Source: Capitulum mitella
Lineage: Eukaryota; Arthropoda; Thecostraca; Pollicipedomorpha; Pollicipedidae
NCBI GenBank assembly: GCA_030062745.1
Contig: CP099839.1
Span: 33,761,293 to 33,825,292, forward strand
Direction of reading: 5' to 3'
Length of the DNA: 64,000 nt
Below, in pieces: positions 1 through 10,469 of the stretch (positions are counted from its first letter, which is position 1; every line of letters starts with the position of its first letter). Below the pieces are notes generated by a model. The model worked only from the letters and a program-made list of their open reading frames with translations. It ran no database searches and was not told where the DNA came from. The position numbers and the translations under genes were made by a program.

Positions 1-600
1 CCGGCAACACAGCAGCCACAGGATCAACCCGGCAGCAAAGCAGCCAGGACTTCACGCAGGAGCACAGCAGCCACGACTTCATCCGGCAACATAGCGCCCA
101 GGACTTCGCCGGGTGACGAAGAAGCTACGACTTACCCGGCAGCACAGCGGCCAAGATTTCACCCGGCAATACAGCAGCCAAGACTTTATCCGGCAACACA
201 GCAGCCACGACTTTCTCCGGCAACAAAGCAGTCACTTCATCCGGCAACGCAGCAGCCACGACTTCAACCGCCACCAAAGAAGCGAGGACTTCACCCGGCA
301 ACACGGCAGCGAGGACTTCACAGCAAAATACCAGCCAATACTTCAACCACCAACACATCAGCCACTTCATCCGGCAGCACAGCGGCCAGGACTTCACCCG
401 CCAACGCAGCGGCCCGGACTTCACCCAACAACACAGCCTTCACCCAGCAGCACAACAGCCCAGACTTCACATGGTAGCTTAGCATGCAGGACTTACTCGG
501 CAGCACCATAACCAGGACTTCACCCACGACGTCAACAACCAAGACGCCACCGAACAACCTCAAGGACGGGCCTTTACCCAACAACACAGGGTGAAGTCAG
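1..600. repeat. Degenerate minisatellite, unit about 30 bp
   Basis: Imperfect tandem copies of a unit containing ACACAGCAGCCACGACTTCA and CCGGCA run from the window edge to about 560-600. The units drift in length and sequence, so the array is old. Short reading frames on both strands come from the repeat lacking stop codons and are not taken as genes. It lies in the CLASP intron downstream of exon F. Confidence 0.8.
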
Positions 601-927
601 ACCGCCTCGAGTTCAACGCACGGTAAACAGTGAATATACTGGCCCAGCAAACATCAGTCCCCGGCGACAACGTATGGATCTACACCCCGACCCCCACGAG
701 CAGATCAAGGACGCGCCGACACTGGACCACACGTGATACAGTGATCCAATGTCAAGATTGTCGAGCGTTTCCGTAACCATTAACAGCACAAATTCCGAAG
801 TGTCGAACACGTGTGTACAAGCAGTGGCCGTTGGACCGAGCAGTGGCGGTTTCGGTTAATGCCGCTCCCCTGAGAGAGCGTCCGGCCGCGGGTCGACAGG
901 ACGCCACAGAGAGCCTCCACCACCTAC
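601..927. other. Intronic sequence after CLASP exon F
   Basis: Unique-looking sequence between the minisatellite and the donor site of exon F. I looked on the minus strand for a continuation of the TOG2 repeat and saw none, so the next CLASP exon should lie below position 1. Confidence 0.5.
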
Positions 928-1037
928 CGCAGATCCTGAACGCACAGCTGCAGGGCCGGCTCCATCAGACGCAGGTGCTGATACAGCTCGTCAAACCGGG
1001 TACCACCGGCGATCAGGATACTGCGCAGCTTCTTCAG
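928..1037 (-). CDS. clasp: CLASP exon F: TOG2 domain, first HEAT repeats (partial gene)
   Basis: This 110-nt exon encodes 36 codons plus two bases. It starts in phase 0 after the acceptor at 1038-1039 (minus strand tctgtcag) and ends before the donor gtaggt at 927-926. It reads LKKLRSILIAGG, then FDELYQHLRLMEPALQL, then CVQDLR. This matches the second TOG domain of CLASP, where a basic LKK-R-SLL helix is followed by an acidic/aromatic FFQHLRLL-type helix and then a DLR turn. TOG2 is a HEAT-repeat array that contacts tubulin and is linked in CLASPs to suppression of catastrophe and promotion of rescue. It joins exon E in frame, giving ...KRIEA-LKKLR.... The final arginine codon is split (CG|N), so an exon beyond the window edge must follow. 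The assignment rests on residue pattern, phase and order. Confidence 0.9.
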
Positions 1038-1259
1038 CTGACAGACGAGATACAAACGGCCGGTCAGAGCCAAAACGCCCGAGAGCAGCGTCACACGGCA
1101 CTCCGGCGGCCATGGCAGCGATACCTGAGCAGTCTCTCCCCGTCCTGTCCGCGGCCGCTCCTGAGACGACTGAGAGGCTCCAGTTCCCACAGCGAGTCAG
1201 GCGTCACCCGGACAAAGGACGGTGGGGGGGGGGGCCGGTCCCCCTCTCCTTCTCCTCCT

Positions 1260-1480
1260 TCAGCTAAGGAACCCACCAACCTGCCCACCCTCTGTACCCC
1301 TCCCTTTCCCTTTTTCAGGTACACACGAACGGACACTGGCCCATCATTTCTACCACTCCCCCTTCCCCGCTAAGGTATATACTAACCGGCACCGGCCCAT
1401 TCTCCCTACCCCTCCCCTTCCCCTCCTCAGGTACACACCGACCAGATAGCCCGCCCTCTCCACCACTCGCTTCCCCTGTT
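1260..1480. repeat. Pyrimidine-rich minisatellite, 56-bp period, split by a transposon
   Basis: Units start at GGTACACAC or GGTATATAC (1318, 1374, 1430) and contain C/T-rich runs such as CTACCCCTCCCC. The array resumes at about 2697-2790 (AAGGTACACAACGACCAG...) right after the piggyBac-like element at 1479-2697. That element therefore inserted at a TTAA inside the array. Confidence 0.75.
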
Positions 1481-2697
1481 AACCCTATTCCCGGAGAACT
1501 GGACAGTATAGCCGATTCCCAGCAGGGGGGGGGGGGCGGATTCACCCCCCTTGAGATCTCGAGAACTACACATCCGATTTCGTCGCAACAAACGGCAATC
1601 GATTTACCATGACGTAAACAACATTTTTATAAAAAGAGGTCCTCAAAATTTTGAAAAGGGTGGATATAGGTGGGCAAAAAAGGTAAAAATTAGGGATATT
1701 TTGGGACTTCTTATGACTCCGTTGTTTATGGACCCATGTTGATGAAACTGGCATGAATCGAAAGATTATGGATGGGACTTTTACCATGGGTCCATACATT
1801 TGAAACTTTGACAAAATTCGCAGGCGTTCAAGGGATTTCAAAAAACAGGAGAATTAGTTTCTCAACAACGGAATGGACAAAAAAGGCAAAACCACTTTTT
1901 TGGCTTCTGCTAGTCATGTTATGCTAAAGAAGTACAAATCGTATAACAATGTTTGTATAATGTTAGCATAGGCGGTGCCAGGGACATGAAAAAGGGGAAC
2001 TGTCATGATTACATGCTCTTCAGGTCAGCATGTGGCCTTTGACCTTAAATAACCTTCATTGACCTTGGAGTCACTTGGAATAACGTCGTGTGCATTTAAT
2101 ATTATCTGCAAACGCTTTCAATCATTTGAATTTACTCTATTTCACAAATTCCATTTTACGATTATTGTGGTATACGGCAAACGCACTGATATTTTAGGTC
2201 ATAGCTCCGTGACCCGACCTGCCATCAAGCTGAAACTTGATACACAAGTAGAGGGCACCATTATACGTCATATATTCCGGGTTTGAAATCTCAAAAAAAA
2301 TAGCGCCGAAATTATTACTATAAAACCAAATTTTGAATTTCGACCTTGACCTGACCTTGTTAAGTGATCTCAGATGAACAAAATTATATTTGCACGCTTC
2401 CCAACTATTTCGCTGTACATCCATGAAGTTTTAAATTTTATCTAAAAAAAAACGCTTGTTTTGGCAGTCATTTTTCTTTTACCCTCAACAAGGCCAAAAA
2501 TGGCCTGAGGTGCCTCCCAAAAACGTCACCTGGCTCCGCCCCTGAGCAAAATGAAATTTCGAAATTTTGTCACAGTACGTAGAAGAATAGCTAGCTAGTC
2601 AGCAAGTTTCGTGAGGTTGCGTCAAAAAGCCTGGAATTGGCAAGCAAAAAACTGAGGGGAGGGCGGATTCAGCCCCCCCTGCCGGGAATAGGGTTAA
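1479..2697 (+). mobile_element. Non-autonomous piggyBac-like element, copy 1
   Basis: The element is 1,219 bp, counting a TTAA at each end (1479-1482 and 2694-2697). It starts TTAACCCTATTCCCGG and ends as the inverse, CCGGGAATAGGGTTAA. Inside the ends lie a G/C run and a GGCGGATTCA-type inner inverted segment. The left end carries an extra roughly 30-bp spacer with a second GATTCCC block. TTAA target duplication plus asymmetric ends is the hallmark of piggyBac superfamily elements. No transposase frame is present, so it is non-autonomous. The interior is AT-rich and contains TGACCT half-sites near 2040 and 2340-2360. It closely resembles the elements at 28359-29566 and 33974-35182. Confidence 0.85.
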
Positions 2698-2856
2698 GGT
2701 ACACAACGACCAGAAACCGGCACATCCCTTTTGCCTCTCCCCTACCCTGTCCCCGCTCAGGTGCATACGGACCACGCGGCGGGTCACTTATTGTCAGCCA
2801 GTCAGCGTACACACAACTAATAAGCCGTTCAGTGAAAACCCCCAAAAGACACACAC

Positions 2857-2956
2857 ATTATATATATATATATATATATGTATACAAATATACATACATA
2901 CATAAATATATGTATATATATATATGTGTGTGTGTGTATGTGCGTGCGTGTGTGTG
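2857..2956. repeat. (TA)n/(TACA)n/(TG)n microsatellite
   Basis: Alternating TA runs, TACATACA steps and a TGTGTGTG/TGCGTG tail. It is a simple repeat adjoining the tail of the SINE below and may mark the SINE's 3' end. Confidence 0.95.
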
Positions 2957-3245
2957 TCCATGTTACAAATTTGGTCGCAGTGGTCTGAGACGATGATGTT
3001 TGGGGTCGGAGCCTGTGCTAAAGAGCTAGCTGGATTGACTCCAATCCTTATAACCGATCGCCTATTTCCCGCTAACGGCTAATTTTGTGACGACGGCTCG
3101 AAGTGCCACCAAGCGCGCAGTACGGTAGTCAGCTTGACCCAATGCTGGTCAGTTGCCAGCTGACCCACAGGCCAAATGTCGAATGCCGGGGGCGACTCGT
3201 ACCCGTTTTGACGGCCAGCGCTCTAACTGAGCTACCCATTACAAT
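2957..3245 (-). mobile_element. tRNA-derived SINE, copy 1
   Basis: The minus strand begins near 3245 with TGGGTAGCTCAGTTAGAGCG, a good pol III A box with tRNA D-arm sequence. GGTACGAGTCGCCC, a worn B box, follows about 30 nt later. A non-tRNA body follows (CAAAATTAGCCGTTAGC, AGGCTCCGACC, CAGACCACTGCGACCAAATTT). The same body recurs at 11705-11935 on the plus strand. A cloverleaf is not maintained, so this is a SINE rather than a tRNA gene. Confidence 0.75.
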
Positions 3246-3410
3246 ATACTTACCGTCACCTGCGGCCACGCCTTATCGAGTCAACGATGTGACCATCCCA
3301 ACAGAAACTACCAAAGCAGGTCAAATTAAGACTAAGCAAACATGTCTTGTCCATGCCAGTAATAACTAAGCCTCAGCCAGTGCAAAGCCTACCTGACTGC
3401 TTAATCTGGC
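3246..3410. other. Short unassigned spacer
   Basis: No feature recognised between the SINE head and the diverged piggyBac-like element. Confidence 0.4.
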
Positions 3411-4665
3411 TTCACACTATTCCCGTGCCCAAAAGCATGGGCGCATTCCCATATGGGGATGGAGGACTTGTTCAATCCCCGAGATGTCGAAAACTGCCCC
3501 TCCGATCTAACCGCAAAAAAGGCAGTCGATTCGATGTGGTGTAACGTACATTTTACAGAAATCAGTTTTGAAAATCTTGCAACGGGTCGATACAAGGAGT
3601 CATAAAGGCCAGAGACGGGGTATTTTACTTGTTACAACTCTAATGTTTAAGGACCAATTTTTATAAAATTGGCATGAATCGAGAGGTAATCCGTGGAGCT
3701 TCTCCGTTTGCTTCCACACGTTTAGAATTTTTGAGAAAAATTCACGGACGTTCACAGAGCTTGGAAAATAGGACCTACGGCCCTTTTATGAAATCACATA
3801 AACCTAAATATTTGTTTATCTTGTACTGGCCATTTCATATTTAAGACGCACAAAACGTATTACAATGTGCGTATAATGCTAGCATAGGCGGTGCTACGAA
3901 CACAAAAAGGGAAGCTGTCATGGTTTTCCCACAAGTCGACTTACGGACTGACCTCAAATGGCAAATAACCTAAGTCACATATAATGGCTTTGAGTTCATT
4001 CCATAGTGTTTTAAAACGACTCCAATCATCTGAAGTGGTAAAATTCCTCAATGTTCTGTTGACGACCGTCGTGGTACGCGGGCAGACATTTTTATTCACA
4101 GAGCCATGACCTGACCAGGCATCCATTCAAAACTTGAAACAAAAGTAGAAAACACTATCTTTAGTCATATGTATCCGGGTTTTCCATTTAAAAAGCTGGC
4201 CTGAGCTTACAGGAACAGGACGTTCTTTTCTGAAAACAACAGAATTTTCACCCAGTCCAGAGATTTTGGGAACAAAATTTCCTTTGGCTTAAAAGCTTTG
4301 AAAACACCCAAAATTCTGACCCAGCCTAACAATGCAAAATGGGCCCAGAGTCCAATGCTTAGACGGCAATGTCAGGCTAACAAAAGTATTTGTGTTTAAT
4401 TATTTATCCATAAATTCATAGAAGTATGGAGTTCTGTCCTAAAAATCATTTCTGGGGCGTCTTTCCTTCTACATTCAAAAGTTCAACACTGCCCGAAAGG
4501 TCTCCCAAAAACGTGGCCTGGCTCCCGCCTGGGGAATAAAAAATTGCGAAAATTTGACATACGTAGAAAAAATTAATAGGAAACGCCGGGAAGTTGCATG
4601 ACGCTGCTCTGCAAATCCCGGAAATGGGGGAGATTTCTGGGGCCCGCCATACGGGAAAGGGTTAG
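3411..4665 (+). mobile_element. Diverged piggyBac-like element, copy 4
   Basis: An old copy of the same family as 1479-2697. The left end TTCACACTATTCCCG aligns with TTAACCCTATTCCCG, and the right end reads ACGGGAAAGGGTTAG. Internal landmarks shared with the family are GGCAGTCGATT near 3520, GCTAGCATAGGCGGTGC near 3878-3895 and GGGAAGCTGTCATGGT near 3909. It has lost both exact TTAA sites and much identity, so it predates copies 1-3. Confidence 0.7.
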
Positions 4666-4770
4666 GCCCGGTCATGAACCGACAATGATCCGACAGTTGA
4701 CATCATCAGGAGAGACCTGACTGTCTGATCATGCGCCGCTCTCCGGTCGGTCGGGCCCGGCCCCACTTAC

Positions 4771-4925
4771 AGCTTCGATCCGCTTGTCCCAGGCGGTGGA
4801 CGGCTGGTTGATTGTCTCACGGATCTTCACCATGTGGTCCTCCAGGTCCTTGGGCGAGAAGACCTGCACCTTGGGGACATCCTCGAAGGCGGCTATGAAC
4901 ATGGCTTCGTCGATTGCGCCGGCGG
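4771..4925 (-). CDS. clasp: CLASP exon E: start of TOG2 domain
   Basis: A 155-nt exon with acceptor ttgttgcag at 4926-4927 and donor gtaagt at 4770. It starts in phase 1 (two bases plus 51 codons) and ends in phase 0. The peptide includes AGAIDEAMFIAAFEDVPKV, then QVFSPKDLEDHMVKI, RETINQPSTAWDKRIEA. This is the entry to CLASP TOG2: an acidic D-E-x-F-x-x-A-F-E-D-V-P stretch, a DLE helix, and the W-x-x-R tryptophan helix common to TOG HEAT repeats. It splices in frame to exon F and, by phase, can receive exon D directly. In known CLASPs a low-complexity linker comes just before this point; no linker exon was recognised. Confidence 0.92.
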
Positions 4926-4999
4926 CTGCAACAAAAGCCAGCTGTCAGCAAGTACGGGAAGGGTGTCGTACTGAGGGCGTGCGATGATAAGTGGCAGCC

Positions 5000-6397
5000 C
5001 AAATACCATCGCAGGACCAGCGCTGATAAAGCCATTTCTTTCGAATATCGAAATATAAAACCTACCAGGGAAGTATGGCCAGCAGTCAGCTAACCGGTGT
5101 ATCCCCAGACATCCACCATGCAATCCAAGGATCAAGGCGAACACAGGCATTTCACTGAGTACAATGCTAGTGGAACGATTGCTAGGGATCAACAGCCACG
5201 GTACACAGCGAAACGGATTCCACACGGCCCACGGGCTGGTGTGGTGTATATGTGTGCGTGGGGTGTGCGCGTGCGTGTGTGGCCGCTGCCGCTGATCGGG
5301 GCGTCCCGCCACCGTTGGCTCTTCCTCTGTCCAACCGCCAGGTGTGTCCGGCCGGTCTCGGCAGAGGCCCGCCGAGGTCGCCGCCCGGCGATGGTGGTGC
5401 GCCACCTCACCGCCAGACCGCTCACTCGGCCCGACACGGCTGGGCGCCGTACACTGCAGACGAAGACGGCGCCGCTTCCTCTCAGCGAGCTGCACAGCGG
5501 CCAAACGGCGGGCCGCTGCCACATCCGTACATCTGTCAGTTCCGCGTCAGACAACAGACCCCCAGACAGACCGCTGTGAAAACGTCACTTCATTCAGCCT
5601 TACGGGCCGACCCAATCTTGGCAAGGGTTCTGCGAGATCCATTCGTAGCATGCTCATGAAAAAAAAACAAGCGATAGGGAAAACTGACGAATACTGAAAT
5701 TTGCATCAGACCTCGTACTGGTGATATGCTCAAAAGAATACTTCTCCTCTTTCCCAGAAAAGTAAAGTTGGGTCACGGACGATCTGACACCAAAAAACAT
5801 GCTTATACGCTTTCCAAAATTAGTAGCGTTCGGCAATGTAGACATGTGCAAATGACGCCCTCTGCTTCCACGCGCACCGAGGCGTCCGAACCGTTTCCTT
5901 CGGTCCACGTCCACTCAGGTGCTCTGGAAAAGACCTGGGTCTCTGAATTTTATAGTTGAACTTACCCAAAACATGTCATCCGTGCCTTAATGCAAAACAA
6001 TGTGGATAAGATGTGAGCCTGGCAGCGCAGCTTCCGTTCCAAAGCACCATCATGGTTAGAAACCCTCTAAGTTCCTGGTGCCGGACCGAAAATTTGCCAC
6101 CAAGCGCTTCATTTTGAGTCTCGAGGAAAACACTGCAGCCCCGGTCTTAAGAGCTATACAGAAAAAAAATCAACAGGCACATTCAAATTCAAAATATACA
6201 CACGCACACACATACCAACAACCATACGCACACCTACACACACAACGTATGAAATCTGTGCATCAATTTTATCCGTACAACTACATGCGTCTCCTCACAC
6301 CAGGAAACTTATCATCCAGACTTGTATAGAACACCAGTTGAAGAATACTGACGTGACACCTGTTTTGACAGTGTTTGACGTGACACGTATTCTGACA
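5000..6397. other. CpG-rich intronic stretch, no gene recognised
   Basis: 5290-5560 is very GC-rich, so overlapping frames stay open on both strands. None resembles a CLASP linker or another family. 5640-6340 is more AT-rich, with a CACA-rich patch at 6190-6245. A CLASP linker exon could be hidden here, but I cannot support one. Confidence 0.4.
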
Positions 6398-6434
6398 GGC
6401 GATTACTGCAGTCTTTCGGTCTGCAGTAATCGCC
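6398..6434. repeat. Perfect 14-bp inverted repeat (hairpin)
   Basis: The arms GGCGATTACTGCAG and CTGCAGTAATCGCC are exact complements around the 9-nt loop TCTTTCGGT. Nothing else suggests a transposon end. Confidence 0.85.
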
Positions 6435-6584
6435 AGCACGCCCTTGACTCTTCCACCAGAGCAATGCTTTCCGGTATACCAGAGTCCTGATTTGTGTTGA
6501 TGCAAACACTCTTGCAGTCGGCACAGTTACAGCGGTTGCGCTTCCCATGGAGGCCGTAATTGGGGGCGACGTCCGAGCCACAAA

Positions 6585-6605
6585 CGCACACACACACACA
6601 CACAC
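6585..6605. repeat. (CA)n microsatellite
   Basis: A short run of about ten CA units. Confidence 0.9.
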
Positions 6606-8340
6606 TTGGTAATATCGAGTGTTGCCACCCCGCTTAGCACGGACGGCCGGAGGTCGGCTGACTTCCCCGGCAACGGCCCTGACCGGGGAGCGGGCCAGAG
6701 CCGGCGCACCACCTCCGGCCGTCTCGGTAAGTCGGCGGCAGGACATCTCTGGAGCGTGCGCATCCAGAAACTTCGGTCGTCTGTCGGCGCTCAGCGTGTC
6801 TGCGGTGTGGCGCGTTTGACTTTCGTGAGTGTTTCGCGAGTGTCAGGTGTCGCACGTGTCCGTCACGCGGTCCGAGAGGACGAGACCTATCTCGCAGTCC
6901 CCGGGAGGCCGACAAGCAAGGTTGGCAGGGGTCACTCCCTACGCCAAGAGGGCAGGGAGAGCGTCGAGAGGCGAGCATCACGCTCTCTTGTTATCTCTGC
7001 CACCGGTTGGTGATGCCTTGTGCTGCCTTGTGTCGTGGAGACCAATACACCCAAGGTGTGCCGGGTGAAAGGCAATGACACCTTGTCCAGATTCCTGGAC
7101 TTACATAATGGCCGTCTTCACGACGTCTTCACGACGGAGAGTTAGTAAAAATGTCCGACCGCCAATTGCTTCGTACAGGCGAATGAGGTTCGGGGAAAAA
7201 TACGAATAACGCTGTGTCCAGTACTTGATGTTTCGTGACGTGATTTACTCACCGGCACTCGTTTTCTACACCTTTAATATTTCAAACAATCCGACTCACG
7301 GCCTCGGACAGTCTGCGCCCGCTGGCCCAGCTAGCCTATATGGTCCGGTGTACAATGACAATCTTCCCGCAATGCCCACAACCAGTCGGATACTCCCTAA
7401 CAAAATTTACGGCATCCATCGAAAACAATTGACACTGCTAACCGGCATGCACCTGCTGGCTTAAATCTTCATTAACGGTAGTAACGATCAACCAAATGCA
7501 ATGGAGACTAGAGGTTCGTGATTCGCGTGTGTTTCCGGACAATTTGGTTGATATCTGGCAGTAAAGTAAACGATGACCTCGTAAACTGGCAATGGTTGGT
7601 AATGGAACAAACAAAACTATGAAGCGATGTTTTACAGGAAATTATTACCTGTTTCTTGCAAAACAATTACCGGGCCACAAATAACAGCCAACTTAGACTT
7701 CTCAGTCCGAAACATTTCACAACACTTACGTTGTTCAATCAGCTTAATGTTCAATCTGCAACGAACAGCGAAATTTCGCCGGGTTTTGACAACCTGTGTA
7801 ACTTCAATACAGACGGAATACTGAGCCAGTGGCGACCAGCCCGCTCGGCCGCGGTCAGGCCAGGCGAGACGAGGCGCTACGTGGGTGCACAAGAATAAAT
7901 AATTTTTCCGTTGCGAAATCGATGAAGCTTCAACAGTAAAAACAACGCTTTACTACGCCACTTGCAATCAAGTGAGTAACAGCATCCGATTATTTACACT
8001 CCATGCCAGCCGTTTTCCGTAAAAAGCGAAAAACGGAGATACCAGAAACTTTCCCATCAATGTCGGCGGTTTGCGCCGAGGCAGCTGTGACTGCTAAAGG
8101 CTGCAAGAGTTTGAAACTGGACCTCAGGAGGGGTCAGTGATGGCGGTGCGGTGAGCTGCAGCAGAGCTAAACTGCGGCACGTGCATACCTGTGGCGGGTG
8201 CAGCCGAAGACGAGGGCGGCTTTCTGGAGACAAGCGAAGGCACCCGTCGTACCCCGGAATCTGTGCGGCCAGCGACGGGGAAGACGGACGGTTAGTTGGA
8301 TGGTTAGCGACACCGGCGGCGCCGTGCGATGTCACGGATA
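6606..8340. other. Unassigned intronic DNA
   Basis: 6606-7070 is CpG-rich with overlapping spurious frames. 7070-8050 is closer to 50% AT and shows nothing recognisable except a CACGACGTCTT duplication at about 7119-7135. 8060-8340 is again GC-rich. Confidence 0.35.
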
Positions 8341-8352
8341 CACACAGAGTAC

Positions 8353-8386
8353 TGCGGCGGCGGTGGCGGTGGCGGTGGCGGGGCCG
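8353..8386. repeat. (GGCGGT)n microsatellite
   Basis: About five GGCGGT units. They encode R/W or P/H-rich runs in the overlapping frames, which explains the odd translations there. Confidence 0.85.
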
Positions 8387-8399
8387 GCCGCAGCCTCCG

Positions 8400-10370
8400 C
8401 TCAGGTCAGTCAAGCTACGGAGCGAAGCTGGCCCCATCACACCACTGTTAGAACCACGCAGCTGGGGCAACACAACTGCTGAGAGACTACTGACAGCGAA
8501 ACAAACACAAAACCCAACAACTGACGCCGTGTAGCTCTTAGTCACACCAGCTAAATCGCTACATTAACAAACCTGCGCCGACAATCCAATCCCCTCAAAC
8601 AAAAACTATGCTGGACTTTAAGTCACCGCCTACAGCAACCAATTACAATGCTGTCTTTTACAATGAAATCCAGTCCAACGCCTCGCTGTTCTGACAGCTC
8701 GAAGGCTTACGTTGAGGAATCTCCAAGGAGTTCTTTTTCCTCGCTTCCCGGAACATTCCGCCCTATTTTCATGACGGAGGAGGGGCGGGGCGGTGGGAGA
8801 TTCCCCTCCCCCGATTTTTCTGGCGCCAAATCCAACCCGTCTGCGCTATGGCGTTGAAATTTGTTTTTTCTACATATCCTTTTAACGAATTACAAGAAAA
8901 TATCGCTGGCCTCCGTGTAACACGTGCGGCTCCCGGCCGCGTTTCTCGGAAGCATGTCAGGCCATTTCGCGGGCGTTTCAGACACCTACTCGCTGGTTCC
9001 GATATCGGTGTTATGAGTCAAAATTTACCGATGCTATGATTTCAATGGGTGAAAGTTTTTATAACTGACCATCCACACTGTCAAAAAGATTTTTTTGGGG
9101 GGACTGCCAAGGGCGGATGCAGAGAACCCCACTGGAGATGATGCAGCATCATGTATAAGTGGGATATACGAGTTGGAAAAAAGCAATGATTCGATTAGCA
9201 AACGCTTTTAAGTATCAATAACACTGATATGAAGGATGCGGGTTTGAGCAAGAACATCATTAAGGATCAAGAGCGGAGCCAAGCACAAATTTCTGGAGGA
9301 TCAGACTTCGACCCATACCTACCAATGTTTTATATCAATGTTTTCAGCTCAGTGGTGTCATCAAAAAGCATATCAAGCGTATATTTACACAAGCACTGGT
9401 AAGGGCCGATCCTGGAAATATACAGGGGAAAACACGTAAACAGGAACTATGTTTGGCTTTATGAGTACACCAATGACACTTTCGGCCGGTTACAACATCC
9501 TTTTTTGGATTCCCAGGCTCGCCAATCATGTTTCCAACATACTGTAACCTCACCTCACGTAAAGACTTGAAACCGGCGTAGCCCACCGAGTCAAACTGAG
9601 TGAAAAATACCCTGAAAGTTTGCAAATAAATGTCACTATGTTTCAGACCATGAGACGTCCTAAAATTGCTTCCAAACATATCTTGAGAGTAACGGAATGT
9701 AAATGAGCTGATACAGGGACGAGAGTCTACGGAAACGTCTGCAATGTGATATACCACAGGACGAGAATCGGACGTTTACTCCTTTTTGAGCTATGCGGAA
9801 GGCGCAAATAACGTTTTTTTTTCGTACTCTTGCATGCATGCCAAGTCAGGTCGTGTTTCGTCTCGTTCATGTTTAGTACAAGCTTTCGTTTAAAGGTATT
9901 TAGTCAAAACAGAAGCTTTCATTTACGCCCTGTTTCACTGAAATCGATTCAGTAGATCGGCAGATCTCAGGGGAGAATGGCCGCCCTTGCACCGCCCTCC
10001 CCCCCGCATGGATTTCAAACGAAATCCACCGCACGGAAACAGGGGGGCCTTCCACACAAAATGTCAACACACCATACAGCTCTTCTGGCTGGCGACGACA
10101 CCGGAATACATCCTGCTGACAAGTGCTCGCTCGGAGAAGGGCCCAGTTCAAGCGCATCACGTGCACGTTTAATGTTCCCTCCGCAGCAGCTGTGCAGTGA
10201 ACCGAAACGGCACCGGTAACAAAAACCGGGCCAGTCGACATCAGCGGCACGGAGCGGTGCTAAGCCGCAGCCCGCTGGTCAGGACGGCCTGCAGTTTTTC
10301 ATACGGGCATATATGCGGCGATACTGAGGCTGATGGGCGCCACCAACGGCAAGCAAGCCAATGCACGCGG
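8400..10370. other. Unassigned intronic DNA
   Basis: Mixed composition. 8745-8830 has G-rich and C-rich blocks; 9040-9800 is AT-richer. The only non-repetitive frame over 120 codons is the minus frame at 9344-9757 (separate entry). No transposon termini recognised. Confidence 0.35.
9344..9757 (-). CDS. Unidentified 137-codon reading frame
   Basis: An uninterrupted frame in sequence that is neither GC-rich nor repetitive. It has a mixed residue composition: aromatic-rich first half (FTFRYSQDMFG, FFTQFDSVGYAGF) and a later KCHWCTHKAKHSSC patch. I recognise no family. It could be a relic of a transposon frame or chance. No splice sites or promoter support it. Confidence 0.15.
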   Translation of the reverse strand: MVYHIADVSVDSRPCISSFTFRYSQDMFGSNFRTSHGLKHSDIYLQTFRVFFTQFDSVGYAGFKSLREVRLQYVGNMIGEPGNPKKDVVTGRKCHWCTHKAKHSSCLRVFPCIFPGSALTSACVNIRLICFLMTPLS

Positions 10371-10376
10371 CAGGCA

Positions 10377-10468
10377 CGCATACATAACAACGGCATGTAT
10401 ACGTTGCTATGTATGCATAACAACACAACAACAACGTTGTTATGCGCATACATAACAACGGCATGTAT
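10377..10468. repeat. AT-rich palindrome with flanking direct repeats
   Basis: GCATACATAACAACGGCATG occurs at about 10377 and again at about 10446. Between them GTTGCTATGTATGC is the near-complement of the same motif, and an ACAACAACAA core sits at the centre. The whole block can fold into a long imperfect hairpin. It stands out as an A/T and T/G island inside CpG-rich DNA. Confidence 0.75.
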
Positions 10469-10469
10469 C

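Larger units (their letters stand above)
1038..4770 (-). other. clasp: CLASP intron between exons E and F (3.7 kb)
   Basis: Intron bounded by donor gtaagt at 4770 and acceptor tctgtcag at 1038. Nearly all of it is explained by repeats: a pyrimidine-rich minisatellite, two piggyBac-like elements, a TA/TG microsatellite and a SINE. No additional exon was seen. Confidence 0.8.

Noticed and set aside
3190..3245. Functional tRNA gene on the minus strand
   Set aside because: Good A box, but the B box is mutated and the sequence continues into a repeated SINE body.
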